Origin: Liquorilactobacillus cacaonum DSM 21116
GTDB lineage: Bacteria; Bacillota; Bacilli; Lactobacillales; Lactobacillaceae
Direction: 5' to 3'
DNA length: 64,000 nucleotides
Assembly: GCF_001436735.1 (NCBI RefSeq)
Contig: NZ_AYZE01000014.1
Location: 187,409 to 251,408, forward strand
Part shown: positions 9,420-17,686 of the stretch, piece after piece
Position numbering within the stretch: position 1 is the first letter of the stretch
How the letters are laid out: each line of letters starts with the position of its first letter
Position numbers and translations under genes: made by a program
The notes under the pieces: model-generated
What the model was told of the DNA's origin: nothing
Databases searched by the model: none
What the model saw: the letters and a program-made list of their open reading frames with translations, nothing else

Positions 9420-10841
9420 ATGAATAAACCACAAATTGGTGTAGTTGGAATGGCTGTAATGGGAAAAAACTTGGCTTTGAACATTGAAAGCCGTGGTTAT
9501 AAAGTAGCGATTTATAATAGAACTGGTGCCAAAACAGAAAAAGTAGTAACTGATCATCCAAGTTTAAAACTTGTACCTAGTTACACTGTTGAAGATTTTG
9601 TTGACTCTCTTGAGACTCCAAGAAGAATTATTATGATGGTTAAGGCAGGAGCACCAACAGATGGACTAATTAAGCAACTTTTACCACATTTGAGTCAGGG
9701 TGATGTCTTGATAGATGGAGGAAATACATTTTTTGAGGACACTGTGCGTCGGAATGCAACTTTAGATGAATCTGGAATTAATTTTATTGGAATGGGTGTT
9801 TCTGGTGGTGAAAAGGGTGCACTTGAAGGTCCTTCGTTGATGCCAGGTGGACAGGTAGAAGCATATAAGCTTGTTGAACCAATTCTGAATAAGATTGCGG
9901 CTAAAGCTGAAGATGGGACACCTTGTGTAAGTTATATTGGGCCAAATGGAGCGGGTCACTATGTGAAGATGGTCCATAATGGTATCGAATATGGCGACAT
10001 GGAGTTAATTGCTGAAAGCTATAATTTATTGCGAAACGTTCTTGGATTAGAAGTAAATGAAATTGCAAAAATTTTTAGTGATTGGAATAAAGGTGAACTG
10101 GATAGTTACTTAATGTCGATTACAGCTGAGATTTTAACGCGCGAGGATGATTTGGACACACAAAAACCAATTGTTGATGTTATCCTTGATAGAGCTGGTA
10201 ATAAAGGGACAGGTAAATGGAGTTCTCAGAGTGCCTTAGAGTTGGGAGTACCACAGTCACTGATTACAGAGTCTGTATATGCCAGATATATCTCTGCCTT
10301 AAAAGATGAACGAGTTGTAGCCAGCGAAGTATTGAACGGCCCAGCTTTTGATAAAACAACGCTTGATAAAAAAGCATTAATTGAAAAAATCAGGGAAGCA
10401 CTTTATTTTAGTAAAATTATGAGTTATGCTCAAGGTTTTGAACAAATGCGTGTTGCTTCTGATCACTATGATTGGGATCTTAAATATGATGAATTAGCAA
10501 TGATTTGGCGTGAAGGATGTATAATAAGGGCTCGTTTTTTACAAAAGATTACAGATGCTTATAGAAAAGATAAAAAATTAAGCAATTTGATGCTAGATCC
10601 ATATTTTAAAGAAATTACAGACAAGTATCAAGCTGCTGTACGTGAAGTTGCGTCGCTAGCAATTCAAGCTGGTGTTGCGGTACCGGCATTTACAGCTGCG
10701 ATTACTTATTTTGATCAATATCGTTCAGCTAATTTACCTGCTAATATTATTCAAGCGCAACGTGATTATTTTGGAGCACATACCTACGAAAGAACTGATA
10801 GAGAAGGAATGTTCCATTATGAATGGTATCATGAGGAATAA
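9420..10841 (+). CDS. gnd: 6-phosphogluconate dehydrogenase, decarboxylating
   Basis: Gnd oxidises 6-phosphogluconate to ribulose 5-phosphate, CO2 and NADPH in the pentose phosphate or phosphoketolase route. The 473-residue protein has the N-terminal Rossmann motif GVVGMAVMG, the substrate-binding [14 protein letters not shown] stretch and [12 protein letters not shown]. It also has the all-helical C-terminal domain with the family ending. Two ATGs stand in tandem at 9417 and 9420; the second is 7 nt from AGGAGG and is preferred. A terminator follows, so gnd is transcribed apart from the two-component system next to it. The same neighbourhood is known from other lactobacilli. Confidence 0.96.
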   Translation: MNKPQIGVVGMAVMGKNLALNIESRGYKVAIYNRTGAKTEKVVTDHPSLKLVPSYTVEDFVDSLETPRRIIMMVKAGAPTDGLIKQLLPHLSQGDVLIDGGNTFFEDTVRRNATLDESGINFIGMGVSGGEKGALEGPSLMPGGQVEAYKLVEPILNKIAAKAEDGTPCVSYIGPNGAGHYVKMVHNGIEYGDMELIAESYNLLRNVLGLEVNEIAKIFSDWNKGELDSYLMSITAEILTREDDLDTQKPIVDVILDRAGNKGTGKWSSQSALELGVPQSLITESVYARYISALKDERVVASEVLNGPAFDKTTLDKKALIEKIREALYFSKIMSYAQGFEQMRVASDHYDWDLKYDELAMIWREGCIIRARFLQKITDAYRKDKKLSNLMLDPYFKEITDKYQAAVREVASLAIQAGVAVPAFTAAITYFDQYRSANLPANIIQAQRDYFGAHTYERTDREGMFHYEWYHEE

Positions 10842-10877
10842 GTATTTTAAGTATTAATATGGTATTTGAAAGTAAAA

Positions 10878-10913
10878 AGCGATAGATTTCAAATTTAAGT
10901 CTATCGATTTTTT
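10878..10913 (+). terminator. Terminator of gnd
   Basis: CGATAGA (10880-10886) pairs with TCTATCG (10900-10906) and is followed by T6. Confidence 0.8.
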
Positions 10914-11025
10914 GTGCGTTAAAATTAATTTTCAAAAAGTGCGAATTTAATGTTTTTGTGATAGATTAATAGTATATGAAAAATAAATTATAATTTCGTT
11001 ATAATTTTTATTAGGAGAGTGAACT

Positions 11026-11712
11026 ATGAATAAAATATTAATAATTGAAGATGAAAAAAACCTCGCGAGGTTTGTAGAATTAGAATTACAACATGAAGGA
11101 TATGAAACGGAAGTTCATTATAATGGCCGAACAGGGTTGGAAGCAGCTTTAGCGAGTGATTGGGATGCAATTTTGCTTGATTTGATGTTACCTGAATTGA
11201 ATGGCCTTGAGGTTTGTCGTCGTGTTAGACAAACTAAAAATACACCGATTATCATGATGACAGCTAGAGACTCTGTTATTGATAGAGTTTCTGGACTTGA
11301 TCATGGGGCAGACGATTATATCGTAAAACCTTTTGCTATTGAAGAATTACTGGCACGATTGCGCGCTTTGCTTCGCAGAATTGATATTGAAAGCGAGCAA
11401 AATGCTTCAAAACAAACTAAGGTTACCTATCGTGATTTAACTATTGAAAAAGAAAATAGGGTAGTTCGTCGTGGAGATGAGATTATCGAACTCACTAAAA
11501 GGGAATATGAATTGTTACTTGCATTGATGGAAAATATAAATGTAGTGCTTGCCCGTGATGTGTTGCTTAAAAAGGTATGGGGCTATGAATCTCAAATTGA
11601 GACAAATGTCGTTGATGTATATATTCGTTACCTTCGTAATAAAATTGATCGACCAGAAGAAGAAAGTTATATTCAAACTGTTCGTGGCACAGGGTATGTG
11701 ATGCGTTCGTGA
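11026..11712 (+). CDS. OmpR/PhoB-family response regulator (ArlR/CsrR-like)
   Basis: A 228-residue DNA-binding response regulator. The receiver domain (residues 1-120) has the acidic pocket IIEDE (7-10), the phospho-accepting Asp52 ([12 protein letters not shown]), the conserved Thr in MMTAR and Lys101 (VKPF). The winged-helix output domain ends in the typical [13 protein letters not shown] and VRGTGYVMR. It overlaps the kinase gene by 4 nt, so the two are translated together. Overall sequence is closest in my reading to ArlR/CsrR-type regulators of envelope and virulence traits, but the target genes cannot be told from here. Two TATAAT boxes (10989, 11000) stand upstream. Confidence 0.9.
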   Translation: MNKILIIEDEKNLARFVELELQHEGYETEVHYNGRTGLEAALASDWDAILLDLMLPELNGLEVCRRVRQTKNTPIIMMTARDSVIDRVSGLDHGADDYIVKPFAIEELLARLRALLRRIDIESEQNASKQTKVTYRDLTIEKENRVVRRGDEIIELTKREYELLLALMENINVVLARDVLLKKVWGYESQIETNVVDVYIRYLRNKIDRPEEESYIQTVRGTGYVMRS

Positions 11713-13250
11713 AAAAAAAGAAAAGGGTACTTGTTGCAAAAAAAAGAGAGAAAAATAGATTTTCAATCAAGCTAAAATGGTCAATTGGTACAAGTATAGG
11801 TGTACTAGTTATCTTTGCTATTTTTGCAACCTTACTATTTCAGAGTTTTTCAAATTTAATGTTGCAGCAAGAAAAACAGTACGCAAGCGATGCAGTTGCA
11901 GTTGCCCAAAGCCGTTTATCATCCTCTGATGAGGAACTTACAAACCGGAGTGCTAAACGTGAATTGAGCTCCAATATTTCAACGGTTGAGCATGAAAAAA
12001 ATCGTCCCTCCAGTTTATATGCAGATTCTGTGTTTGTAACTTTATCTCGAAAAAACATAGGGGTGGGTATCTATAATTTAAATGGTGAAAAAGTTTTTGC
12101 TTCTAGGTCTTTACCGGTTAATTTTAATATTAGTGATAATACGAATACTACGGATCTTCAAAAGTCAAAGGGTGTTAATGTATTAGTTATTCGTAAACCC
12201 GTAGTGTCTAAAAGTACACAAAAAGTGATTGGATATATCCAAGTTACTAATCGGTTGACTGATTACGATAATGCACGTGATAAATTAGGCTTAATATTTT
12301 TTGTATTTGGAATCACTGCAGCTTTGGCTAGTGCGATGCTAGGTTATGCATTATCGGCCTGGTTATTAAGACCGATTGATTTGATTAATGAGACGATTGA
12401 TAAAATCAATAAAGAAGATGAAGATGATCCTATTGCTGACATTAGAGTTCCATTAGAGACACAAAAGAGGAATGATGAATTATCTGATTTGAGTCAGCTT
12501 TTTAATGATATGCTTGACCGAATGCAGAGATATATTGAACAACAACAACAATTTGTTGAAGATGTGTCACATGAATTAAGAACGCCAGTTGCGATTATTC
12601 AGGGACATATGGAGTTGTTGAATCGTTGGGGTAAAGATGATCCTGAAGTGTTAGCAGAGTCGATATCAGCTTCGCTACAAGAAATTAATCGAATGAAGAG
12701 TTTGGTTCAGGAGATGCTTGACTTGTCACGAGCAGAGCAAGTTGAGATACAATATGGTAAAGAAGTTGCTGATGTTCGTGAAATCGTATTACAAGTTTTT
12801 AATAATTTTAAAATGATTAAGCCGGATTTTGTTTTTTTGCTAGATGATGATTTGAATAGTAGAACACCAGTCAAAATTTATAGAAATCATTTAGAGCAAG
12901 TTTTGATCATTTTAATGGATAATGCGGTTAAATATTCAGAAAATCGAAAAGAAGTACATTTGTCTGTTTCACGAGATAAAAGGTATGTAAATATTGCGAT
13001 ACAAGATTTTGGTGAGGGAATTTCTAAGGAAAACATTCAAAAAGTATTCAATCGCTTTTACCGTGTTGATAAGGCAAGAAGTCGGGGCAAAGGCGGAAAT
13101 GGGCTAGGACTTTCAATCGCACAACGTTTAATTGAAGGATATCATGGACAATTATCTGTTGAAAGTGTGATTGAGAGAGGGTCTGTTTTTAGAATATCTT
13201 TACCAACTGTTAAAGATGAAAAAATTGAAAATGTGGAATTAAAAAATTAA
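11709..13250 (+). CDS. Sensor histidine kinase paired with the upstream regulator (ArlS-like)
   Basis: A 513-residue membrane kinase starting at GTG in a GTGA overlap with the regulator. The order is: short basic N-terminus, first membrane segment (about residues 25-48), extracytoplasmic sensor of about 150 residues, and second membrane segment (about 193-217). After the HAMP domain come the H box DVSHELRTP with His288, the N box ([12 protein letters not shown]) and the glycine-rich G boxes ([17 protein letters not shown]). All catalytic motifs are intact. The sensor domain carries no motif that names its signal. A terminator closes the operon. Confidence 0.9.
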   Translation: MKKKKRVLVAKKREKNRFSIKLKWSIGTSIGVLVIFAIFATLLFQSFSNLMLQQEKQYASDAVAVAQSRLSSSDEELTNRSAKRELSSNISTVEHEKNRPSSLYADSVFVTLSRKNIGVGIYNLNGEKVFASRSLPVNFNISDNTNTTDLQKSKGVNVLVIRKPVVSKSTQKVIGYIQVTNRLTDYDNARDKLGLIFFVFGITAALASAMLGYALSAWLLRPIDLINETIDKINKEDEDDPIADIRVPLETQKRNDELSDLSQLFNDMLDRMQRYIEQQQQFVEDVSHELRTPVAIIQGHMELLNRWGKDDPEVLAESISASLQEINRMKSLVQEMLDLSRAEQVEIQYGKEVADVREIVLQVFNNFKMIKPDFVFLLDDDLNSRTPVKIYRNHLEQVLIILMDNAVKYSENRKEVHLSVSRDKRYVNIAIQDFGEGISKENIQKVFNRFYRVDKARSRGKGGNGLGLSIAQRLIEGYHGQLSVESVIERGSVFRISLPTVKDEKIENVELKN

Positions 13251-13325
13251 CAGCTAAGATTTTAATGCGGTATCAACAATTTACTTTGATAAAATAAGCA
13301 AATAAGTTATAAAATATTTTAATGC

Positions 13326-13355
13326 AAGAACATCAAAAGATGTTCTTTTTTTTTT
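13326..13355 (+). terminator. Terminator of the two-component operon
   Basis: AAGAACATC (13326-13334) pairs perfectly with GATGTTCTT (13339-13347) across an A4 loop, followed by about ten T. Confidence 0.9.
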
Positions 13356-13407
13356 GCTTAATGTTATGTAATATAACATTCAAGAGGCCGATTGGAGGTA
13401 ATTTTAG

Positions 13408-14652
13408 TTGGAAAAATTAGAAATTAGGAATGGAAAATTTAAAAATTTGTCTTTTAAAGAGCAAATTGTACATCTTCAGTCAGTTGCGAATCGTGCAAAA
13501 ATATTATGGGGCTATCCGGAAGATGCTAATGCAACATTACTAAATTTTACAGAAAATGCAACGTTTAAATTAACTTCTAAGGGCATGCCTACAATGGTTA
13601 TGAGAGTTCATCGCCTTGATTTTGCAACCATTAAGAGTATAAAAACTGAACTAACTTGGCTAGAATATCTTAGCGACAATACGAATCTCTCATTAGATAC
13701 TCCACAACCTTCACTAAAGAATAATTATGTGGAAGAAATTGTTACATCAGAACTTGAAGAAAAACGTTTTGTAGATTGTTTTTCATATCAAAAAGGTAAA
13801 TCACCTGTGGATTCAAGTGATGGTAATGATGATATTGGTAACTTGATAGCTAAGATTGAAAAAATACCGCTTAAAATAACTGTACCGGTTTTCAGATTTG
13901 CTGCTGTTTTACAACAAGCAACTTGTAAATGGAAAAAAACGGGCTTAAGTATAGAAGACAGAGCCTTGTACCAAAAAATTGGTAAAATTGCGGCAACAAT
14001 GCATAAATTAGCGATACAGTGGAAAGAACCATCATTTTATGATCGGATGGAGTGGGATTTTAAAGGGACATTTGGGAAAGAATGGAACAACTTTTATGGT
14101 GTTTCTTATCGAAATCGTGATTGGCTTTCAGAAAGTGATATTGAAAGTATCGATGCAAGTGTGGAATTAATGAAAAAAAGGCTTGAAATATATGGAAAAG
14201 GTAAGGAAAGGTACGGAATGATACACAGTGATTTACGGACAGCAAACCTGTTACAAGACGGAGACCAACTAACTGTTCTAGATTTTGATGATTGTGGTAA
14301 AGGTTGGTATATGTATGATATTGCAAGTTCTGTTGCTTTGATGGAACATCGTGGTGATCTTTCAGAGGTTGTTAATGAACTTCTAAAAGGATATGAATCG
14401 ATACGCACCATTGAGAATGAAGATAGACGTGAGGTTTGGACCTTTATAATGATGCGCCGGATTGGGATGTTACAGAGTTTATTATATAGATTAGGGGCTG
14501 TTATTCCTGGAAGTGGGGAAGCGGCGGAATTGACACCGGAAGTACTAGCTTTTTTTGCAAAGGGGACTGCAATTTTATCTAGAAAATATTTGATGGAATT
14601 CTCGCAAGAAGAAAATATAAATAGTACCCGTGATTATCAAACAATTAATTAA
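13408..14652 (+). CDS. APH/choline-kinase-fold phosphotransferase of unknown substrate
   Basis: A 414-residue cytoplasmic small-molecule kinase of the aminoglycoside phosphotransferase superfamily. The catalytic loop reads HSDLRTAN (His273, Asp275, Asn280) and the metal-binding aspartate is in LDFDDCG (Asp292-Asp295), so it should be active. It is longer than aminoglycoside kinases and closer in layout to homoserine kinase ThrB-II and hydroxylysine kinase-like proteins. It starts at TTG after GGAGGT with 8-nt spacing. The PLP enzyme gene follows after 16 nt and a GtrA gene after that, so the three probably serve one pathway. The substrate is not known; antibiotic resistance is not implied by the fold alone. 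Confidence 0.75.
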   Translation: MEKLEIRNGKFKNLSFKEQIVHLQSVANRAKILWGYPEDANATLLNFTENATFKLTSKGMPTMVMRVHRLDFATIKSIKTELTWLEYLSDNTNLSLDTPQPSLKNNYVEEIVTSELEEKRFVDCFSYQKGKSPVDSSDGNDDIGNLIAKIEKIPLKITVPVFRFAAVLQQATCKWKKTGLSIEDRALYQKIGKIAATMHKLAIQWKEPSFYDRMEWDFKGTFGKEWNNFYGVSYRNRDWLSESDIESIDASVELMKKRLEIYGKGKERYGMIHSDLRTANLLQDGDQLTVLDFDDCGKGWYMYDIASSVALMEHRGDLSEVVNELLKGYESIRTIENEDRREVWTFIMMRRIGMLQSLLYRLGAVIPGSGEAAELTPEVLAFFAKGTAILSRKYLMEFSQEENINSTRDYQTIN

Positions 14653-14668
14653 CATCGGAGGAATTTAA

Positions 14669-15931
14669 ATGTCAAAAAAAGCACATGAAATTTATAATGA
14701 GGCACATGAAATATGGAATCCTAATAGGGTAGATACCTTTAGACAATCTGGAATTGAAATGGTTATGGGTGAACGAGAAGGAAGCTACTTCAAAGACCTT
14801 GATGGACATACATTTATTAATATGCATTCAAATGGTGGTGTGTTTAACTTAGGTCATAGAAATCCTGAAATAAAAGAAGCATTAATAAAAGGTGCAGAAT
14901 TGGTAGATGCAGGTAATCATTATTTTCCATCACAATATAAAAATGAATTGACAGAGAAATTATTAGCAGTATCTCCTGATAATATGAAGTATGTATTCAC
15001 ATTAAATGGTGGTGGAGAGGCAATTGATGCGGCTGTTAAATTTGCTAGAAGGGCTACACAAAGAAGTAGAGTTGTTAGTTTAAGTTGCGCATTTCATGGT
15101 GCTTCTGGGATTTCAATGCAGGCTGGGAATCCAGAATTAGCAGAATATTTTAATATGAAACCAAATCCAGATTATTACACACACATTGAATATAATAATT
15201 TAGAAGAATTAGAAGAAGTGCTAAAAAGAGAAGATACGGCAGCAGTTATTATTGAGAGTATTCCTGCAACGGCAGGATTTCCAATGCCTATTGAGGGATA
15301 TCATAAGAATGTTGAGAAATTGGCACATCAATATGGAGCATTATATATTGCTGATGAGGTGCAAACTGGGTTAATGCGCAGTGGAGAAATGTGGTGTTGC
15401 TGCAAGTATGGTGCTAAGCCAGATATGATTGTAACTGGGAAAGGTCTTTCTGGCGGGTACTATCCTATGTCCGCGGTTATAATGACCGAAGAAGCCGGCG
15501 CATGGATGGAAGATGATGGTTTTGCACATACGTCTTCTTTTAATGGTACTGAACTAGGATGTATTGTTTCTTCTAAAGTTTTGGATATTTTAAATCGGCC
15601 AGAGACTAAGGAGAATATTCAAATGTTAACTGATTTTTTTGCTAAAAATTTGGCAGAGATTCAAAAACGTCATTCTGACTTTTTAGTTGAAGTTAGACAA
15701 TGTGGCGTGATTATGGGGTTAAAGACTTCTCACCCTATGGGGGGACAGGCTTTGATGGTCTCATTAATAAAAAATGGTGTTTGGGCTGTAATGGCTAATT
15801 TTGATAAATCTGTTTTGCAATTTAAGCCAGGATTATTAATGAAAAAAGAAACTGCTGAAGATGTAATCAAAATATTAGATAAGTCATTGACCGATGCAGT
15901 TCAAATGTTGGCTGTAGCTGAGAGTAAGTAA
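14669..15931 (+). CDS. Class III PLP-dependent aminotransferase/phospholyase-like enzyme
   Basis: A 420-residue fold-type I enzyme of aminotransferase class III. Visible motifs are the Gly-rich LNGGGEAIDAAVKFAR, DEVQTGLMRSG and the PLP lysine in TGKGLSGGYYP (Lys258). Where ordinary omega-aminotransferases have EPxQGEGG, this protein reads ESIPATAGFPMP, which is nearer to the ES...GG...P pattern of ethanolamine-phosphate and phosphohydroxylysine phospholyases. Since it sits 16 nt behind an APH-fold kinase, a kinase-plus-phospholyase pair is a reasonable inference. A glutamate-semialdehyde aminomutase-like or plain aminotransferase role remains possible. The run WCCCKYG (three Cys) is unusual. 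It starts at ATG after GGAGG. Confidence 0.75.
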   Translation: MSKKAHEIYNEAHEIWNPNRVDTFRQSGIEMVMGEREGSYFKDLDGHTFINMHSNGGVFNLGHRNPEIKEALIKGAELVDAGNHYFPSQYKNELTEKLLAVSPDNMKYVFTLNGGGEAIDAAVKFARRATQRSRVVSLSCAFHGASGISMQAGNPELAEYFNMKPNPDYYTHIEYNNLEELEEVLKREDTAAVIIESIPATAGFPMPIEGYHKNVEKLAHQYGALYIADEVQTGLMRSGEMWCCCKYGAKPDMIVTGKGLSGGYYPMSAVIMTEEAGAWMEDDGFAHTSSFNGTELGCIVSSKVLDILNRPETKENIQMLTDFFAKNLAEIQKRHSDFLVEVRQCGVIMGLKTSHPMGGQALMVSLIKNGVWAVMANFDKSVLQFKPGLLMKKETAEDVIKILDKSLTDAVQMLAVAESK

Positions 15932-15960
15932 TTTGTTCTTTTGTTGAGGAGGAATTGATT

Positions 15961-16407
15961 ATGGAAACGAGTAGAAAAAGAGAAATTTTAAGAACACTTA
16001 AATACTTTACATTTGCATCGTCAGCAGGTGTAATTGAAATGGGAACTTTTACGATTTTGACACAGTTGACATCAATAAATTATGAAATTCGCTATTTAGT
16101 AGCATTAGTTTTATCAGTTATTTGGAATTTTACTTTGAATCGCAAATTTACATTCAAATCAAATAATAATATACCAGTTGCAATGTTTAAAGTTTTTATT
16201 TATTACTCAATTTTTACTCCTGTTTCAACTTTTGGAGGAAATTACCTAGTAACGGTGCTTCAATGGAATGATTATTTAGTTACTATACTGAATTTACTTT
16301 TAAATGGGATTACCGAGTATTTATATCAACGATTTTTTGTGTTTGGCAAATCTATTGATGCAACAATAGATACTACTGAAGAAAAAAGAATTGCTGGACA
16401 AATATAA
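15961..16407 (+). CDS. GtrA-family four-helix membrane protein
   Basis: A 148-residue integral membrane protein with four predicted hydrophobic helices and the GtrA hallmarks WNFTLNRKFTF after helix 2 and EYLYQRFFVFG at the end. GtrA-type proteins are thought to move lipid-linked sugars or to assist glycosylation of surface polymers. The start is ATG 15961, 8 nt from AGGAGG; the in-frame TTG at 15955 is too close to it. It is the third gene of the kinase/PLP-enzyme trio, which links that soluble pathway to the membrane. No glycosyltransferase lies beside it, which is unlike classical gtr clusters. Confidence 0.85.
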   Translation: METSRKREILRTLKYFTFASSAGVIEMGTFTILTQLTSINYEIRYLVALVLSVIWNFTLNRKFTFKSNNNIPVAMFKVFIYYSIFTPVSTFGGNYLVTVLQWNDYLVTILNLLLNGITEYLYQRFFVFGKSIDATIDTTEEKRIAGQI

Positions 16408-16440
16408 GAGTTTAGTCGCTAAGTAAAAGAAAAAAATATT

Positions 16441-16487
16441 AAAAAGCAAGTCTAGGTCAAACAAGATGGCATAGGCTTGCTTTTTTC
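16441..16487 (+). terminator. Terminator of the kinase-PLP-GtrA operon
   Basis: AAGCAAGTCTA pairs with TAGGCTTGCTT (one wobble) and is followed by T6. Confidence 0.85.
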
Positions 16488-16588
16488 TTACGGTTTGTAA
16501 TATCGTAATTCTTTATTTAAATACTAAATATCATTACAAAAATGTGTTAATATATTATGATAACTATAATTATTTATTGGGGGAAAAA

Positions 16589-17545
16589 ATGCGTAGAAAA
16601 AAAGGAAGTAAATCAACAACAGGTGTTTTGGGATGGATTTTGGTAATTGTGATAGGACTTTTGATAGGAAACTTTTCGAATACTAAAGATAATAATAAAC
16701 ACCAAGCTTCTAAGAGTAGTCTTACAAAAAGCTTGGTATTAAAAAAGAATAGTGAGAGTAATCCAACAAGTAGTTCAACAACTAGCAGCTTAACAACTAA
16801 TGCAACAAGTAGTTCAATAAGCAACAGCTCAAGCACTAATAATGTATCTGGTAGTTGTTCAACTAGTATAAATCGAACTCCCAGTAAAGATCTTGCAGAA
16901 TCAGTATTATCACAAAATGTGAGGAATCAGTTAGGAAATGAAATAGCATGGAACAATGCCGGAGCTTTCATTATTGATAATAATCGAACTACCCTAAATA
17001 CTAATATAACTAGTGCACCTTATGCTGTTAATACAGTTGATAGTTTAGGAAGACCGGTAGTGGGGAATGCTTGGTTAAACAGTACAACGAGACAATATCA
17101 AAATAGAAAAGAAACAAATGAAGGTGCAACTTCTTGGAAGCCAGCTGGATTTGAACAGGCTTTAAATCTCAGTGGTGCATATAAACATGCCTACGATCGA
17201 GGACATTTACTTGGGTATGCGTTAGTCGGGGGAATTCAAAATTTTGATGCTTCAGAATCTAATCCTCGAAATATAGCTACACAAACAGCTTGGGCAAATG
17301 AAGCTGATTCTAGTTATTCAACTGGTCAAAATTATTATGAAACGATTGTTAGAAGAGGTTTAGATCAAAATAAAAAAATACGTTACCAGGTAAGTGATAT
17401 TTATGATGGAAGTAATATTGTACCATCAGGTGCACATATAGAAGCAAAATCAAGTGATGGTACAATTGAATTTAATGTATTTGTTCCAAATGTACAAAAT
17501 GGAATAATAATTAATTATGCAACTGGAAAAGTAGCGGTACAGTAA
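16589..17545 (+). CDS. DRGH-type DNA/RNA non-specific endonuclease, membrane-anchored or secreted
   Basis: A 318-residue protein with a short basic N-terminus, one hydrophobic segment (residues about 13-28), a Ser/Thr/Asn-rich linker (about 35-95) and a C-terminal nuclease domain. The active-site motif YDRGHLLGYALVGG (His206) is that of EndA/NucA-type nucleases; the downstream SNPRNIATQTAWAN supplies the metal-binding Asn. EndA homologues degrade DNA outside the cell, for nutrition or during competence. Start is ATG 16589 after GGGGG; an upstream in-frame ATG (16544) lacks a ribosome site. It faces pbp1A tail to tail across a shared terminator and has no operon partner. Confidence 0.88.
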   Translation: MRRKKGSKSTTGVLGWILVIVIGLLIGNFSNTKDNNKHQASKSSLTKSLVLKKNSESNPTSSSTTSSLTTNATSSSISNSSSTNNVSGSCSTSINRTPSKDLAESVLSQNVRNQLGNEIAWNNAGAFIIDNNRTTLNTNITSAPYAVNTVDSLGRPVVGNAWLNSTTRQYQNRKETNEGATSWKPAGFEQALNLSGAYKHAYDRGHLLGYALVGGIQNFDASESNPRNIATQTAWANEADSSYSTGQNYYETIVRRGLDQNKKIRYQVSDIYDGSNIVPSGAHIEAKSSDGTIEFNVFVPNVQNGIIINYATGKVAVQ

Positions 17546-17610
17546 ATTCGAGAAGTTAAGTATTAATAATTATTTTGATTTAGATATGTAACATGGTAGT
17601 AGCAATTTAA

Positions 17611-17667
17611 AAAAAGAAGAGTCTAGTAAAAATCAATTTCTGATTTTCACTAGACTCTTCCTTTTTT
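17611..17667. terminator. Bidirectional terminator between nuclease and pbp1A
   Basis: GAAGAGTCTAGT (17616-17627) pairs perfectly with ACTAGACTCTTC (17649-17660), with an inner AATCA/TGATT stem. It is flanked by an A run on the left and a T run on the right, so it can stop transcription on both strands. Confidence 0.9.
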
Positions 17668-17686
17668 GAAGATAATTTTAAATTAT

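Noticed and set aside
13408-14652. Aminoglycoside resistance gene
   Set aside because: The fold is shared by many metabolic kinases; length and operon context speak for a metabolic role.
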